Both the position numbers and the translations under genes were made by a program. A DNA stretch of 64,000 nt, from NCBI GenBank assembly GCA_900491605.1, contig UESW01003832.1, forward strand, positions 442,567 through 506,566, in the 5' to 3' direction. A model generated the notes under the pieces. It saw nothing but the letters and a program-made list of their open reading frames with translations, had not been told where the DNA came from and ran no database searches. Below are positions 34,801-45,722 of this stretch, piece by piece. This stretch comes from Calamus simplicifolius. Its lineage: Eukaryota; Streptophyta; Magnoliopsida; Arecales; Arecaceae. Position 1 is the stretch's first letter. Every line of letters starts with the position of its first letter.

Positions 34801-35944
34801 ATTTATTTGTACTCAAAATAGGTAGCATGCATAGGCATTATGGTAGTATATGAATTTTATATGCTAAGGTCTGTATGCTTAACAGAACAATCATTTCTTG
34901 TCATATTTAATCTAAAGACGTCTGTTTGAATAAATGAATTGATAGATATTACTTGAAAATATTGAATTTTATTTTAGTATTTACATTATGAATAAAGTCC
35001 TTTTCAAACCGAATTAGCTAATAAGTAAGAAGATAAGATTTATTTTCACAAATAATAAAAGTAGAGAAAAATAATTTAAGAAAATAATGCTAATAATGAT
35101 ATTGTGTAAATTAATAGCCATATGTGGAAAAAAATTACATTGTTAAAAAAATACCGTATTACGAGCCTTTGGTTACATTTAAAGATATAGAAATACAGTA
35201 GAATTTTGATATTGTTTTGCCAAATACCAAATATGGAAAGAAATGATATCATATAAGGATAGAAACTTTTTGTCTATTTGTCTGTCAACTTGACCAAAAG
35301 TCATGGCAATCTATGCAAAGAGGCATGAGTACTGTAACCGTTTGTTTAAACCCAGCAAAATGGATAAATTGTTTCTTTCTTCATATTTCCTTTTATTTAA
35401 TTATCGTCTATCGGTTACTAATCTTTCTTTCTTTCTTTTTTCAATTATTGTCCTCTTTAAGTTTTAAACATTACGTATTTATGGTCAAAATGAGAATTGG
35501 CATGTATTTATGGTCAAAATGAGATTTCAAACATTATGTATTTATGGTCAAAATGAGAATTGGCATGAACATGCAATTGGGTTATGGTGTCAACTGTAGT
35601 TGCATGGATTTATTTAAGTTCATAATTTGATGCAAGGAAGTATAAAATGCATGAATCATCTACATGTCATTACTTGAGTATGCATGTGCCATCCACCACA
35701 TAGAACCACCTGCTTGCAATGAACAATATTTAATCGAATGATTTGAATAATCTAACAATAACATGTCTTGCCTAAAAAAACAACTATTTATTTATACATT
35801 GTTATTGTCAATAGAGATAATGTCTCGTATGATTCTGCTATCATAACATAAGCTAGCTAGCGTAAAAAAAACATATAAACCAAACCACCAATCAAAAAAG
35901 TGTGAATAAAAAAAACAATATAAACCAAACCACCAATCAAAAAG
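31870..35944. other. AT-rich spacer with small repeats
   Basis: No convincing protein or RNA gene. A 33- to 40-bp word (TTTATGGTCAAAATGAGA) occurs three times at about 35478-35555. ATATAAACCAAACCACCAAT is duplicated at about 35873-35945, directly beside the next element's LTR. Confidence 0.6.
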
Positions 35945-38240
35945 TGTGAACCCCTGTGTCTTCTGCGGCGCCACCCGCGTGCATTACGTGGGCGGCGCCC
36001 GTCGGTCAAGGAAGAGGGGCGCATTGGCACCCCTCTTCACACGAGCGGCAGGGGAGGATTGGTCCTCCCCTTGCCACTATAAATGGGGAGGGAGAGGGGA
36101 GCCTCTCCCTCCATCTGTCACCATCAATCCTAAGGTATTCCCCCCCCTTCTTCCACGATTTTCTCAGTAACAGTAAGGCAGAGAGGGGTGAACGGGAGGA
36201 ATTCCTCCCGTTACCGTGTCCGACCGCTCAAGGCGGCCGGAGGAGCGGGGAGGGGTGGTGTCCGGCCGCTCGAGGCGGCCGGAGAAGGACGTTGGAGGGC
36301 CGCCGGGCGGCCCTCCCTTCTTTTGGAGCCAAGCCACTCCGCGGCTTGGTTCGGGCCCGGCAGAGTGCCCGCCGGCTCGCCGGGCCTGGGCTGCTGTCGG
36401 CGGCCTCCACCGGTGCCGGGGCAGCGTCCGGTGGAGGTCCGGCCGGCCGTGATGGCCGGCCGTACCACCGGCATGGGTAGAAGCCGCGGCGGGCAACGGG
36501 AGAGAGAGAGAGAAATAGAGGAAGAGAGAGAGGGGGAGGAGCTCGGCCACGGCGGCGGTCGGCTCCGGGCCGGTCGGCGGTGGCCGAGCCCCTCTGGGAA
36601 GTGGCCGGCGGTGGCCCCGGCCGCTGGCACACGCTTCCCCTGTTTCGGACGAAACAGGGGAGGCGGGGGAGATTGGGGGAGCGGGCCGGTTCGGGCCGTT
36701 CCCCCCTTTTGGGCCCTGTTGGGCCCTACATGGGTAGAAGTAGCAATTTGGGGCCACGATTTGGACCCCGTATTGAGCCAAAAATGGAAAAATAAAATAT
36801 GCTTCGGATCAGTGCTGATTCTAGTTTCTGAGGATATTTTTATTTTCCATTTGGGCTTATGTATTGGGAGATATTCAAGCCCCAAGTTGGCCCGGGATTA
36901 AAACTGGGTAGAGCTAAAAGCTATTTTGATATGCTACTTTTGGGGACTAAAAATTGGGAAATTGATGCTATAGGTACCCAGGTGCTTAAATAGCCGAATT
37001 ACATCTTTGGATTAGTGCCAGGAGGTAAGTAAGTCATTTATCATAATTTTCATAAATATTAAAATATGAAAATTATGTATTTAAATGTTATATTGTTATA
37101 TATTGCATTATTTGAAAAATAAGAAAATGGGTTGGTATTATTATTTGTAAATGAGCCTTTGCTGTGATTAATTTATTATTTATTATATTGGGTATCTATG
37201 TGGACAACTGATCTATTGGCATGACTTTGAAATTGTTAAAGGTTTTATAAATATACATGTGTATGTGACATGTTTTGATGAAAAATATGTGGATTGCATT
37301 TTTGCAATGATACATGCTATTTAGCAAATGATACTTTGTGTATATGATGATATGTCCCACTATGGTCCGCTATGATATGGTATGATGTGATATGTTGCAT
37401 GACTCACTTAGCACCGGGACCCAACTCCATAGGGGGGTATATGGAGCACACACACCCAGGAGGTGTGCTGTGACAGGATATGGCAATATTATGCCACATG
37501 GCACTGGACCCATCTCATAGGGGGGTATATGGAGAACACACTCTTGGGGTGTGTTGTAGCCGGATATGGCAGGATGTGAGTGCATGACACTGGTTCCAGG
37601 ACCCTAACTCCTAGGGGATATTTAGGGAGGATACACCCGAGGGGGTGTTACACCCGAGGGGGGTGTTCTGTGTACATAGTGTGTGGCCGTGGGACATTGG
37701 TATAAAAATATATTTTTTTTACATGCTATTTACAGTGGTTTTATCTTAAAATTGTATATTCTTGATATACTATATATGGCAATTGCTTCCAAAATTTATT
37801 TTGAGCATATAATGCATGTTTTGATAACATGGTAAATGTATTTGAAATATGGGAGCTTGGCAGATGTTTATTGTGGAAAAATTTAGTTTATAAAAGCATA
37901 AAGTGATTATATTACATTATAGTTGGCTTACTTATTGAGTGTGAGCTCATTTAAATCTCACAATGTTTTTCAGAGCCACAGAACTGAAGATGGATATGGG
38001 GTAGTTGAAGCAGCTATCAGAGTGGCTTAGATCCAGTACTTTGTTGTAACCCCATTGAGTTATGTATTTTGGCATGTAGCCTAAAACACATGTTTATGGT
38101 TTATATTAAGAACCATTTAAATTGGACGAAATATAATTATTACCCCTTCTTGTATTAAAGGTTATATTTCGGACGCCTTGCATGCCCGGCATGCGGCGGG
38201 TTGCCACCTCTAGATCCAATATAGGGTCTGGGGCGTGACA
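35945..38240 (+). repeat. 5' LTR of the 36-40 kb gypsy element
   Basis: The start is tentatively TGTGAACCCC and the end GGGGCGTGACA. The core promoter CTATAAATGGGGAG is at about 36077. The downstream leader (36180-36700) is very GC-rich and has a GAGAGAGA tract. Three imperfect units of about 90 bp with GGGGGTATATGGAG lie at 37410-37680. Long open frames on both strands in 35950-36900 reflect base composition only. Confidence 0.75.
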
Positions 38241-38247
38241 GCTTATG

Positions 38248-38259
38248 TGGTATCAGAGC
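38248..38259 (+). other. tRNA-iMet primer-binding site
   Basis: TGGTATCAGAGC lies seven bases after the LTR end. Confidence 0.95.
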
Positions 38260-38423
38260 CTAGGTTTAACCTTAGGACAAACACAGATGACACTAGGCAG
38301 AACATTAGGATTACATTGGGAGGTGATAACTTTATTAAAAATTTCAAGTAATATATTTTGGAGGCCTGAATTTTGTGGTTTACAAGGTTATTGACTGGGA
38401 CCTAACTCTGGCAGGAGTTAAGG

Positions 38424-39572
38424 ATGCCACGTCGCACTAGGAGTCTGCGGCCTATTGGGAACTCCCAGGCTGGTGACTCAGGCCAGCAGGGAGGCCAGCA
38501 AGCTTCCGGAGGCTCTGGTTCCGTTAATTTAGCTGACAATGATCAACCACAATTTCAAGCCCAGTTGCTTCAGACTCTGGCGGGAATGTCGCAGGCTATG
38601 CAAGCCATGCAGCAACAGATTCAGCAAATCCAGCCTGCTCGGCCTGCCTCTCCGCTCCGCAGCCTGTTCAGTCGGCTCCATCCCAGCCCTGGCGGGGAGG
38701 GGGCCGGAGCTTTGCTGAGTTCAAGAGCTTGGCCCCTGCTCCCTTTTGTGGATCTACTAACCCTGCCGATGCTAAAAAATGGATGAGGGAGATGGAGAAA
38801 GCCTTTGCAGCTCATGGTAGCCAAGAGGAGGAGCGAATCAGATTCGCTACCTACCTCCTTCAGGGGGAGGCATATGATTGGTGGCTACTTGTGGAGCAGC
38901 GAATGGATGGACGGACTGTTTCCTGGGGAGAGTTTAAGGAAGTCTTCTATGACAAATACTTCCCCAATAGTGTGCAGAGGCAGATGCAGTCGGAGTTTGT
39001 CAAACTGGAGCAAGGAAATCTCTCTGTGGCGCAGTATGAAGCCGAGTTTACCCGGTTGGCTCGGTTTGCTCCAGACATAGCCGCCACTGAGAGAGCCAAG
39101 ATCATCAAGTTCACCGAGGGACTGAGGCCTAGACTGATGCAAGCAGTCAATGCCTTTGAACTCTCCACATTCAGTGCTGTGGTGAACAAGGCCCTGGTGA
39201 TTGAGAGAGATATGGGTGTGGTCCATAAGCAGTGGGAGCAGCAACAGAGGAAGAAGAAGGGGCCTCCTTCTGGCCAGTCTTCAGGACAGGCCAAGAAGAA
39301 AGGTCCTTATCAGGCCCCCTCAGGACCGAAGAGTACGAAAACTCGTTGCCCTCAATGCGAAAACTCCCACCCAGGCAAGTGGTGCCGCGGGACGGCTGGT
39401 GCCTGCTTCATATGTGGGCAGGTGGGTCACAAGATGGCCACTTGTCCCCTTCGGAGGGATCAGCAACCTCCTGCGGATCAGGGCAGAGGCCAGCAGCAGC
39501 AGCCTAGGACCCAGGGAAGGGTCTTTACTCTCACACAACAGGATGCTGCCGCTTCCAACTCCATTGTGACAG
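38424..39572 (+). pseudogene. gag of the 36-40 kb gypsy element, one frame break
   Basis: It starts MPRRTRSLRPIGNSQAGDSG and continues with a Gln-rich stretch. After a frame change near 38650 the reading is FCGSTNPADAKKWMREMEKA, RFATYLLQGEAYDWW and ARFAPDIAATERAKIIKFTE. Zinc-binding motifs CPQCENSHPGKWC and CFICGQVGHKMATC (CCHC) lie at 39348-39450. Gag packages element RNA. The frame ends in a possible splice donor at 39573. Confidence 0.9.
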
Positions 39573-39699
39573 GTACGCCTGTTACTTAAGTACTCGTTTA
39601 AGATTGCTTCATTCATATGCAATGGAATGCATTGATCATGAATGATAAAAGTATTGTTAAACCTCATGACATCTAAGATAAACTAAATTTTGTGACCAG
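39573..39699 (+). other. intron-like 127-bp insertion between gag and protease
   Basis: The segment begins GTACGC and ends GACCAG. Removing it joins ATTGTGACAG to GTATAATTAAAG in frame, giving IVTGIIKVGNAYAQFLVD across the joint. It contains an in-frame stop (TAA after CCTGTTACT). The bases around its two ends are similar (GACAGGTA and GACCAGGTA), so it could be either a spliceosomal-type intron or an insertion flanked by a short duplication. Confidence 0.55.
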
Positions 39700-40463
39700 G
39701 TATAATTAAAGTAGGCAATGCTTATGCTCAATTCTTAGTAGATCCGGGTGCCACGCATTCATTTGTATCTGGCACATATCTCGCTAAGGATGAATCTTTG
39801 ACACCCGTTCCCCTAGAGCAGGAGTTGTGCATTGCTCTCCCAAATGGTGATGTTATGAGGGTAGACTCAGTATGCAGATCTTGCCTGATTAACATGGGGG
39901 ATAGGAGATTGAAGGCCGATCTAATCGTCCTCCCACTAAAATCATTCGATGTTATCCTTGGGATGGACTGGTTGGCCTCCTATCATGCTTCAGTAGACTG
40001 TTTCAGGAAGATGGTGATCTTCAAAATTCCTAATCAACCTGAATTCAGTTTTACTGGAAGTCAGGAGCATCTGGCCTCGGTGTTCGTGTCAGCACTACAG
40101 GCCGAGGTATTTGAAGAGGGGTAGCCAAGGGTTTCTTGCTGTGGTCAAAGATCTTCAGCAGGATGAGGTCAAGTTGGAGGATATTCCAGTGGCTCGGGAA
40201 TTTCCTGATGTATTCCCAGATGATTTGACCGAATTACCCCCAGATCGGGAGGTTGAGTTCACTATTGATTTGGCCCCTGGCACTGGACCTATATCCAAGC
40301 CCCGTACCGTATGGCCCCAGCTGAGCTAAAAGAGTTGAAGAGCCAATTGCAGGAGCTCCTTGACCGGGGATTCATCAGACCTAGTGTATCTCCTTGGGGT
40401 GCTCCAGTATTATTTGTCAAAAAGAAAGATGGAAGTCTTCGGCTCTGCATTGATTACCGAGAA
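39700..40463 (+). pseudogene. protease and truncated reverse transcriptase
   Basis: The protease reads AQFLVDPGATHSFVSGTYLA (D-P-G where D-S-G is usual), then SFDVILGMDWLASYHASVDC. After a frame change near 40105 it reads RGSQGFLAVVKDL, EFPDVFPDDLTELPPDREVE, and after another near 40300 PYRMAPAELKELKSQLQELL, GFIRPSVSPWGAPVLFVKKK and SLRLCIDYRE, where homology ends. The palm with its catalytic Asp box is missing. Confidence 0.88.
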
Positions 40464-40818
40464 TGATTATTAAACAATAGTAAACAAACATATTAGAATA
40501 TTTTATTTTTTTCTTATATTATACTGTCTATAATGCTATAATATATATGATATCTTTTAACATATTATATTGTGGTATTATAATATTATAATAATATTAT
40601 ATTTTATAATATTATTTTTAATATGTTAGATGGTTGAAAGTATTATACATGTTTTTTATTATTTGTATTCTAAACCTTTTTTTAATTTGAGTACCAATAA
40701 TGTTAAAACTTACTATATTTTAAATATGTAGTTATCAAACAGTAAATAATTTTTTTTAAAAGTTTTGATGTCAGAATTTTACTTTTAAGTTCTACTTCAA
40801 CAATTCTGCCAAAAAAAT
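40464..40818. other. AT-rich spacer between two elements
   Basis: Very AT-rich sequence (TATAATATTATAATAATATT-like). It ends AAAAT next to the Tat-2 LTR. Confidence 0.7.
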
Positions 40819-41591
40819 TGTTGCCGCCAAATCACTATTGAGGTGCGTCGGATGAGAGGAGAGCTCCGCAGACCTTCAAAGGAGTGATGGGATTACCTCC
40901 GTTAGCTGGGAACCTACAAGAAAAGTCTCGGACCAGTAATTTCGGTGGGGACCCTCCGACGCTCCAGTCAGTAATGTGAGGAACAAGATTTCTTGTAAGT
41001 AGAGCTCGAGAGAGAGAGAGAAGTCCCCCCCTTATTGGGGGTTGACCCTTATATACCTTTCGGGTATCTCTTACCCGTCCGCGATAACAGCCGGATCCTC
41101 ACTTCTTTAAGATCGGCTTTGTAGGTTGGCGCCTGTTGTTAGACACATTCCACGGATATCGGTGGACGCGTAGTATCTGTAGCTGCCCGTGATCCTGGCG
41201 AAAGGTGGGCGAGTGGGTCGCGTGGTAGTTGTGTTAAATCTTTCAGCATTAGAACCTGGCTTCATGGCTGAGATTGTGTCAAAGGCTGAGGCCGGAGCTG
41301 AAGCTGGAGCCGAGACCGAGGCCAAGAGCCGATGCCGGGGCCAAGGCCGAGGTCGAGCCTTAGGCTAGGAACAAGATCGAAGCCGAGGCTGGAGCCGAGA
41401 CTGAGTCCGAGGCCGAGGCCAGCCGAGGCTGAGGCCGTGGCCGGAGCCGAGGCTGAGGCTGAAGCCGAGGCCGAGGCCGGTGCCAAGGTCGAAGCCAAGA
41501 CCATGCTGGGAGCCGGTTGAAATTATTACCATTGCTTCGAAGGCTATGCACGCTGTTACCGTGCCGCTAGAAGGTGTGATTAGCCACATCA
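40819..41591 (-). repeat. 3' LTR of Tat-2
   Basis: A 773-bp copy with TATA-like TATATAAG on the minus strand at about 41048-41058. A GCCGAGGC-rich minisatellite (about 41275-41500) is longer here than in the partner LTR and accounts for most of the length difference. Both strands look open across it, but that reflects the repeat. Confidence 0.93.
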
Positions 41592-41612
41592 GATGCCCCC
41601 CCACCCCTGAGA
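41592..41612 (-). other. polypurine tract of Tat-2
   Basis: Minus-strand CAGGGGTGGGGGGGCATC directly abuts the 3' LTR, as expected for the plus-strand primer. Confidence 0.7.
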
Positions 41613-41887
41613 TGGGAGGGCGTATAGAAAGGGGTGTTAGTATCCGCATATCTCCTGGTGGCTGATCCTGGTGTCATCTCATCCGTTCGGGTTATTGGGA
41701 TTGGGCAAGATTTTCCTCGGGCATGGAACCACGGAAAGGCGGGTGCCATCATTGCGGTGAGGTCACCGCTATTCCTCATAGGCGGTGTCCCTCGCGTTCT
41801 GCACATCGGGTGGGCACCGAGGCGATCTCCAATAACAAGCAGACACGTGGTCGATTTAGAGGTAGGCGAGATGATTTGAAACACAGG

Positions 41888-41894
41888 TATAAAG
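41888..41894 (+). promoter_or_regulatory. TATA box of the antisense ORF
   Basis: TATAAAG lies about 140 bp upstream of the antisense ATG, followed by a C/T-rich leader. This suggests the antisense ORF has its own promoter inside the element. Confidence 0.55.
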
Positions 41895-42870
41895 AGAATC
41901 ACCTTGGGTTCGGGCCGCTTCCACTGCTTTCATCTTCCCTACTATGATCGTTCGAGCCTGTTCATCTTCCACCACCCGAGCCCTCCATTGCTGATTTTCA
42001 ACCTTCAATTTCAGGTTAGTTCTGCTTCCATGGCCTCCTCATCTCTTTCGTATTCGATTTCTGAATCCGGGGGCTATTCCCCCAACCCTTCATAACCTTC
42101 CCCTTCTCCCTCGCTTAGTTGGTCCTCCTGCGGAGGGTGCTCCTTTGAAGGAGCGGCGGTCCGCGGGGCAACCTCCCGCCGAAAATCGCCCAGCCGCCGA
42201 ACGGGCTCGTGCTCAGCGTCGTCCGGCCACCGCCGGCCCCTCTTCCCTTTCGAGGCAATCCCCCGAAAGGACTGCCTCCACCATGACTGCCCAAGAGATA
42301 ATTAATCTCATGGCTCATACCGAATCCCCATCGACCTTCTACCCGGCCCTTACCTAAGGATAGAGTAACCTCTTCCTATCCGGGCCGGGTTGCCCTTTAT
42401 GAACATTATTTCAAGGCTGGCCTTCGCATTCCCGTTCACCCATTCATATTAAATATACTAGATTGGTACTCTTAGCTTTGGTACAGCTGGTCCCAATTCG
42501 ATCCAAACCCTTGCTGGTTTCTTGGTATTATGCCATTTCCATGGGAGTGAGGCTAGAATTTCACTCTTCCGCTGCTTCTACACCCTTAGAAAACAATCAG
42601 GGTGGTGATCCTTCACTCCCAGACCTTCCAAATCCCTTAGACTATACCTTCCTTCCTCCATCAAAGGTTGGAAAGATAAGTTTTTCTTTGCCCAAATCGA
42701 GGGAGTGAGGACCGAATGGGGGGTTTCCAATACCGAGCCAAACAAGAACCCCTCAGTACTTCCAAAGGACCGAGAGGCGTTCGAGTAGTTGATTACTGCC
42801 GACATCCCCCGTTGCAACCAACTGCTCTCCGGAGAGAATCTTCGGCTAGCAGGCCTTATTCCTGGCGATG

Positions 42871-42946
42871 GTGAGCAGCATAACTTTTACATCCCTTCTT
42901 GCTTTCCCCCCTTTTCCCCCTTTGATCTAAGTCCATTGATTTGCAG
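42871..42946 (+). other. intron-like gap 1 in the antisense ORF
   Basis: A GT-AG segment (GTGAGC to TTTGCAG), 76 bp and pyrimidine-rich. Removal joins CCTGGCGATG to GTATGGCACC in frame. Confidence 0.65.
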
Positions 42947-43511
42947 GTATGGCACCATCGCTTCAAACAATAGAAAGGCTACTACAAAGAAAAAAGGCTC
43001 GAGAGGATGGGGCCCCTGCCGAGAAGAAGACCACTATCAGAGTTGTCATGAGAACTGATGAGGCAGGAGAGGCCTCCGAAAGAAATGAGGCCGGGGAAGA
43101 ACGGCTCATTCTCCTTTACTCGCACCGCCCCCATACCCCATCGATCTGACAAACACCCCTTCGGAGCAGACTGAAGCACCGTCACCACCGCCAACGGCCC
43201 CCGAGGTGGAGCCGACTTACTTGGCCACGGAATCCATTCTGGAGGCCGCCCGTCCACCGAAGGGGTGGGGGCCGATGAACCTCCACAGGCCAAGGCGCCA
43301 GATGCGCAGCCGACAGCCGAGCCCGCGCCAGTTGCCACCGGATCCGCAGAGGAAGACGAGGTCGACGTCTCCTTTCAGTTGATTTTGTTGTGCCACAGTC
43401 CGCTGGGCTGAGAGGATGATGGCTCAAGCCTCTGTGCCTGAGCTCCATAGGTTCCTTCAAAACCAGAGGACTTCTACTTTTTTCCGTGAGGCATCTGTGG
43501 CACACCTTTGG

Positions 43512-43581
43512 GTAAGTATTTTTCCGCCACCAGCCTTTCAGAACCTCGCTCCTTTATCTAACCTGGGTGTGTTTTGGACAG
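43512..43581 (+). other. intron-like gap 2 in the antisense ORF
   Basis: A GT-AG segment (GTAAGT to GGACAG), 70 bp. It separates STFFREASVAHLW from ALNSLTAMKA and the coiled-coil exon. Confidence 0.6.
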
Positions 43582-44639
43582 GCGTTAAATTCTCTGACTG
43601 CCATGAAGGCCTCTTGTCCCAGGCCGAGGCCACTCTCGACCGGTCACGGGCCAGAGCGGAGAGGACTGAGGTGGCTTTGGAGGGGGCCCAAACGAAAATT
43701 GTCCAGGCACAACGGGCTGAAGCCGAAGCCGAAGCTGCTCGATTCAGGAATTTGGCATGGGCCGAAAAAGCGGAATAGGCACTTGAGGCAGCTCAGCGCC
43801 GGGCCGCCCATGAGCTTGACAACGCTCAGGTGGCCGAGGAAAAACAAAGTGGCAGAAGAAAAATTGAGGGCGGCTGAGTCGGAAATATATCTGCTGAAGA
43901 ACCGATTGCATTCCGCCACCATTGAAATAGGTGTGGCCGAGGAAAGAGCTGAAAATGCGGAGGAAATCGCCTGCCAGTCCGATGCGGAGATTGCCAATCT
44001 AAAGGCGGTGGTGACAGAGGCCGAGAAGAAGGCCGTCGAGGCCGTAGAAAATTTTAGGAAGTCTGACGCCTTTGACAAGGAGCTAGCTGAGACTACTGCC
44101 TTTGCATACGACGGCGGCTTCTAGGACTGCAAAGAGAAGGTACGAAGACTCTACAGCCTCGAGGTAATTGATGAGCTGGAGCCGAATGAAGTTCTTGAGG
44201 ATGATGGCCTAGCTCCAGCCGAATCCTAGTTTCTTTTACTTTTACTTCATTGTACTAAGTTTGACTTAAATCGGTAATTTTGTAAGCTCGTCGCCATCAA
44301 TGAAAATTATTTGATCCAGCCCCTGTTTGATTTGCATCGTAATCTAGTTTTTCTAGTGAGTAGAACGACATGAGTAGGCTAGAACAAGCCGAGTCTAGGG
44401 AACAGTTGAGGTCAAAAGCCGTAAGTGAGTACGGCTGATGCCTTTTATCAAGCGCTAATGAAAAGTAGGCACGACCCTAGGCCCTAGGCCAGTACCCGGG
44501 CTAGGGCCAAGGGAGTATAGCGCCGATGCCAGTTGTTTAGGGCTAGACAGAGCTACAAGTTATCCACAGCTTCGTTTTGAGAGCTGGTATGGCTTCGGAC
44601 TCAAGTGCCGACATGAAACCGAGTGAAGCACAGACGCTA

Positions 44640-45640
44640 GGCCGGGTCAATGATGACATGGAGCCGGGATGCGCCGATGCAAAGCCTAACTAAGTGCCAA
44701 CACGGAGTCCAATTTTAAGTACTGATACAGAGTCGGGATTCGAGCACCGATGTAAGATCGAACTTCAAGTGCCAATATGGAGTCGGACTTGAGGTATCGA
44801 TGCAAAGTCGAACTCCATGTGTCGATGTAGAGTCAGTTTTCAAGCATCGATGTGGAGTCAGGCTTGAGACGCTGATGCGGAGTCGGGCTTCAGATGCCGA
44901 CGCGGAATCGGACTTAGGTGCCGATACGGAGTCGAACTTAGGTACTGACGCGAAGTCGGGCTTTAGTGCCAAAGCGGAATTAGGCTTAGGTGCCGATGCG
45001 AAATTAGGCTTTGGTGCCGACGCGGAATCGGACTTTGGTGCCGACGTACTTAGGTGCCGATGCGGAGTCGGGCTTCAGGTGCCGACGTGGAGTCGTGCGT
45101 AGGAGCCGACACGGAGTCGGGCCTAGGTGCCGACGCGGAGTCGAGCTTCAGTTGCCGACGCTGGGTCAGGCTTGGTGCGACTTGGAGTCGGTCTTAGGTG
45201 CCGACGCGGAGTCGGGCTTCATGTGACAACGCGGGGTCGGGCTTTGGTACCGACATGGTGTCGGGCTTTGGTGCCGACACGGAGTCGGGCTTAGGTGCTG
45301 ACGCGGAGTTGGGCTTCAGGTGCCGACACGGGGTCGGGCTTTGGTGCCGACGCGGAGTCGGGCTTCAGGTGCTGACATGGGGTCGGCTTTGGTGCCGATG
45401 TGGAGTCGGGCTTAGGTACCGATGCGGAGTCGGGCTTCAGGTGCCGACCTGGGGTCAGGCTTTGGTGCCGACGCGGAGTCGGGCTTCAGGTGCCGACCTG
45501 GGGCCGGGCTTCAGGCAGACATGGGTCGGGCTTTGGTGCCGACGCAGAGTCGGGCTTAGATGCCGATGCGGAGTCGGGCTTAGGTGCCGACGTGGAGGCA
45601 GGCTTCAAGTGCCGACATGGGATCGGGTTAAGATGAGAAG
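44640..45640. repeat. minisatellite in the Tat-2 3' region, units of about 25-35 bp
   Basis: The unit is roughly GGTGCCGACGCGGAGTCGGG plus CTT and either AG or CAG, repeated about 30 times with indels. It is most regular from 44880 to 45600. It lies between the antisense ORF and the pol stop (45723), the same place as the unrelated minisatellite in Tat-1. Open frames across it on both strands are repeat artefacts. Confidence 0.93.
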
Positions 45641-45722
45641 TAGGATCACTCAAAGAAACTTGTGTTAGTGAGAGAATGGATATTACTCTAGCAGACATGT
45701 TCAAATTAAAGACATTAACAAA

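Larger units (their letters stand above)
35945..40463 (+). mobile_element. 3'-truncated Ty3/gypsy element with long LTR (Del/Tekay-like)
   Basis: A long LTR (about 35945-38240) ends GGGGCGTGACA and is followed by a tRNA-iMet primer site, then Gag, protease and the first part of reverse transcriptase. Sequence ends abruptly after LRLCIDYRE at 40463, with no RNase H, integrase or second LTR. Frame breaks occur near 38650, 40105 and 40300. Domain order and long GC-rich LTR fit the Del/Tekay chromovirus group. Confidence 0.85.
42030..44229 (+). pseudogene. antisense ORF of Tat-2 with two intron-like gaps, degraded
   Basis: It starts MASSSLSYSISESGGYSPNP on the strand opposite to pol. Recognisable stretches in several frames include ALYEHYFKAGLRIPVHPFIL, TLAGFLVLCHFHG, WKDKFFFAQIEGVRTEWGVS and LPKDREAFE. 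They continue LLSGENLRLAGLIPGDG, then after an intron-like gap MAPSLQTIERLLQRKKARED. A second gap precedes an Ala/Glu-rich coiled coil (43600-44100) ending EPNEVLEDDGLAPAES with TAG at 44227-44229. Antisense ORFs at this position are a known trait of Tat elements; their function is unknown. Stops near 42093 and elsewhere show decay. Confidence 0.75.

Noticed and set aside
35950..36900. Overlapping long open frames rich in Arg, Pro and Gly
   Set aside because: They lie in the GC-rich LTR just after a TATA box, on both strands. Base composition explains the openness.
41260..41560. Ala/Glu/Ser-rich frames in the Tat-2 LTR
   Set aside because: They come from the GCCGAGG minisatellite inside the LTR.
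44715..45704. Open frames over the Tat-2 minisatellite
   Set aside because: Repeat artefact; both strands are open because the unit lacks stops in those frames.
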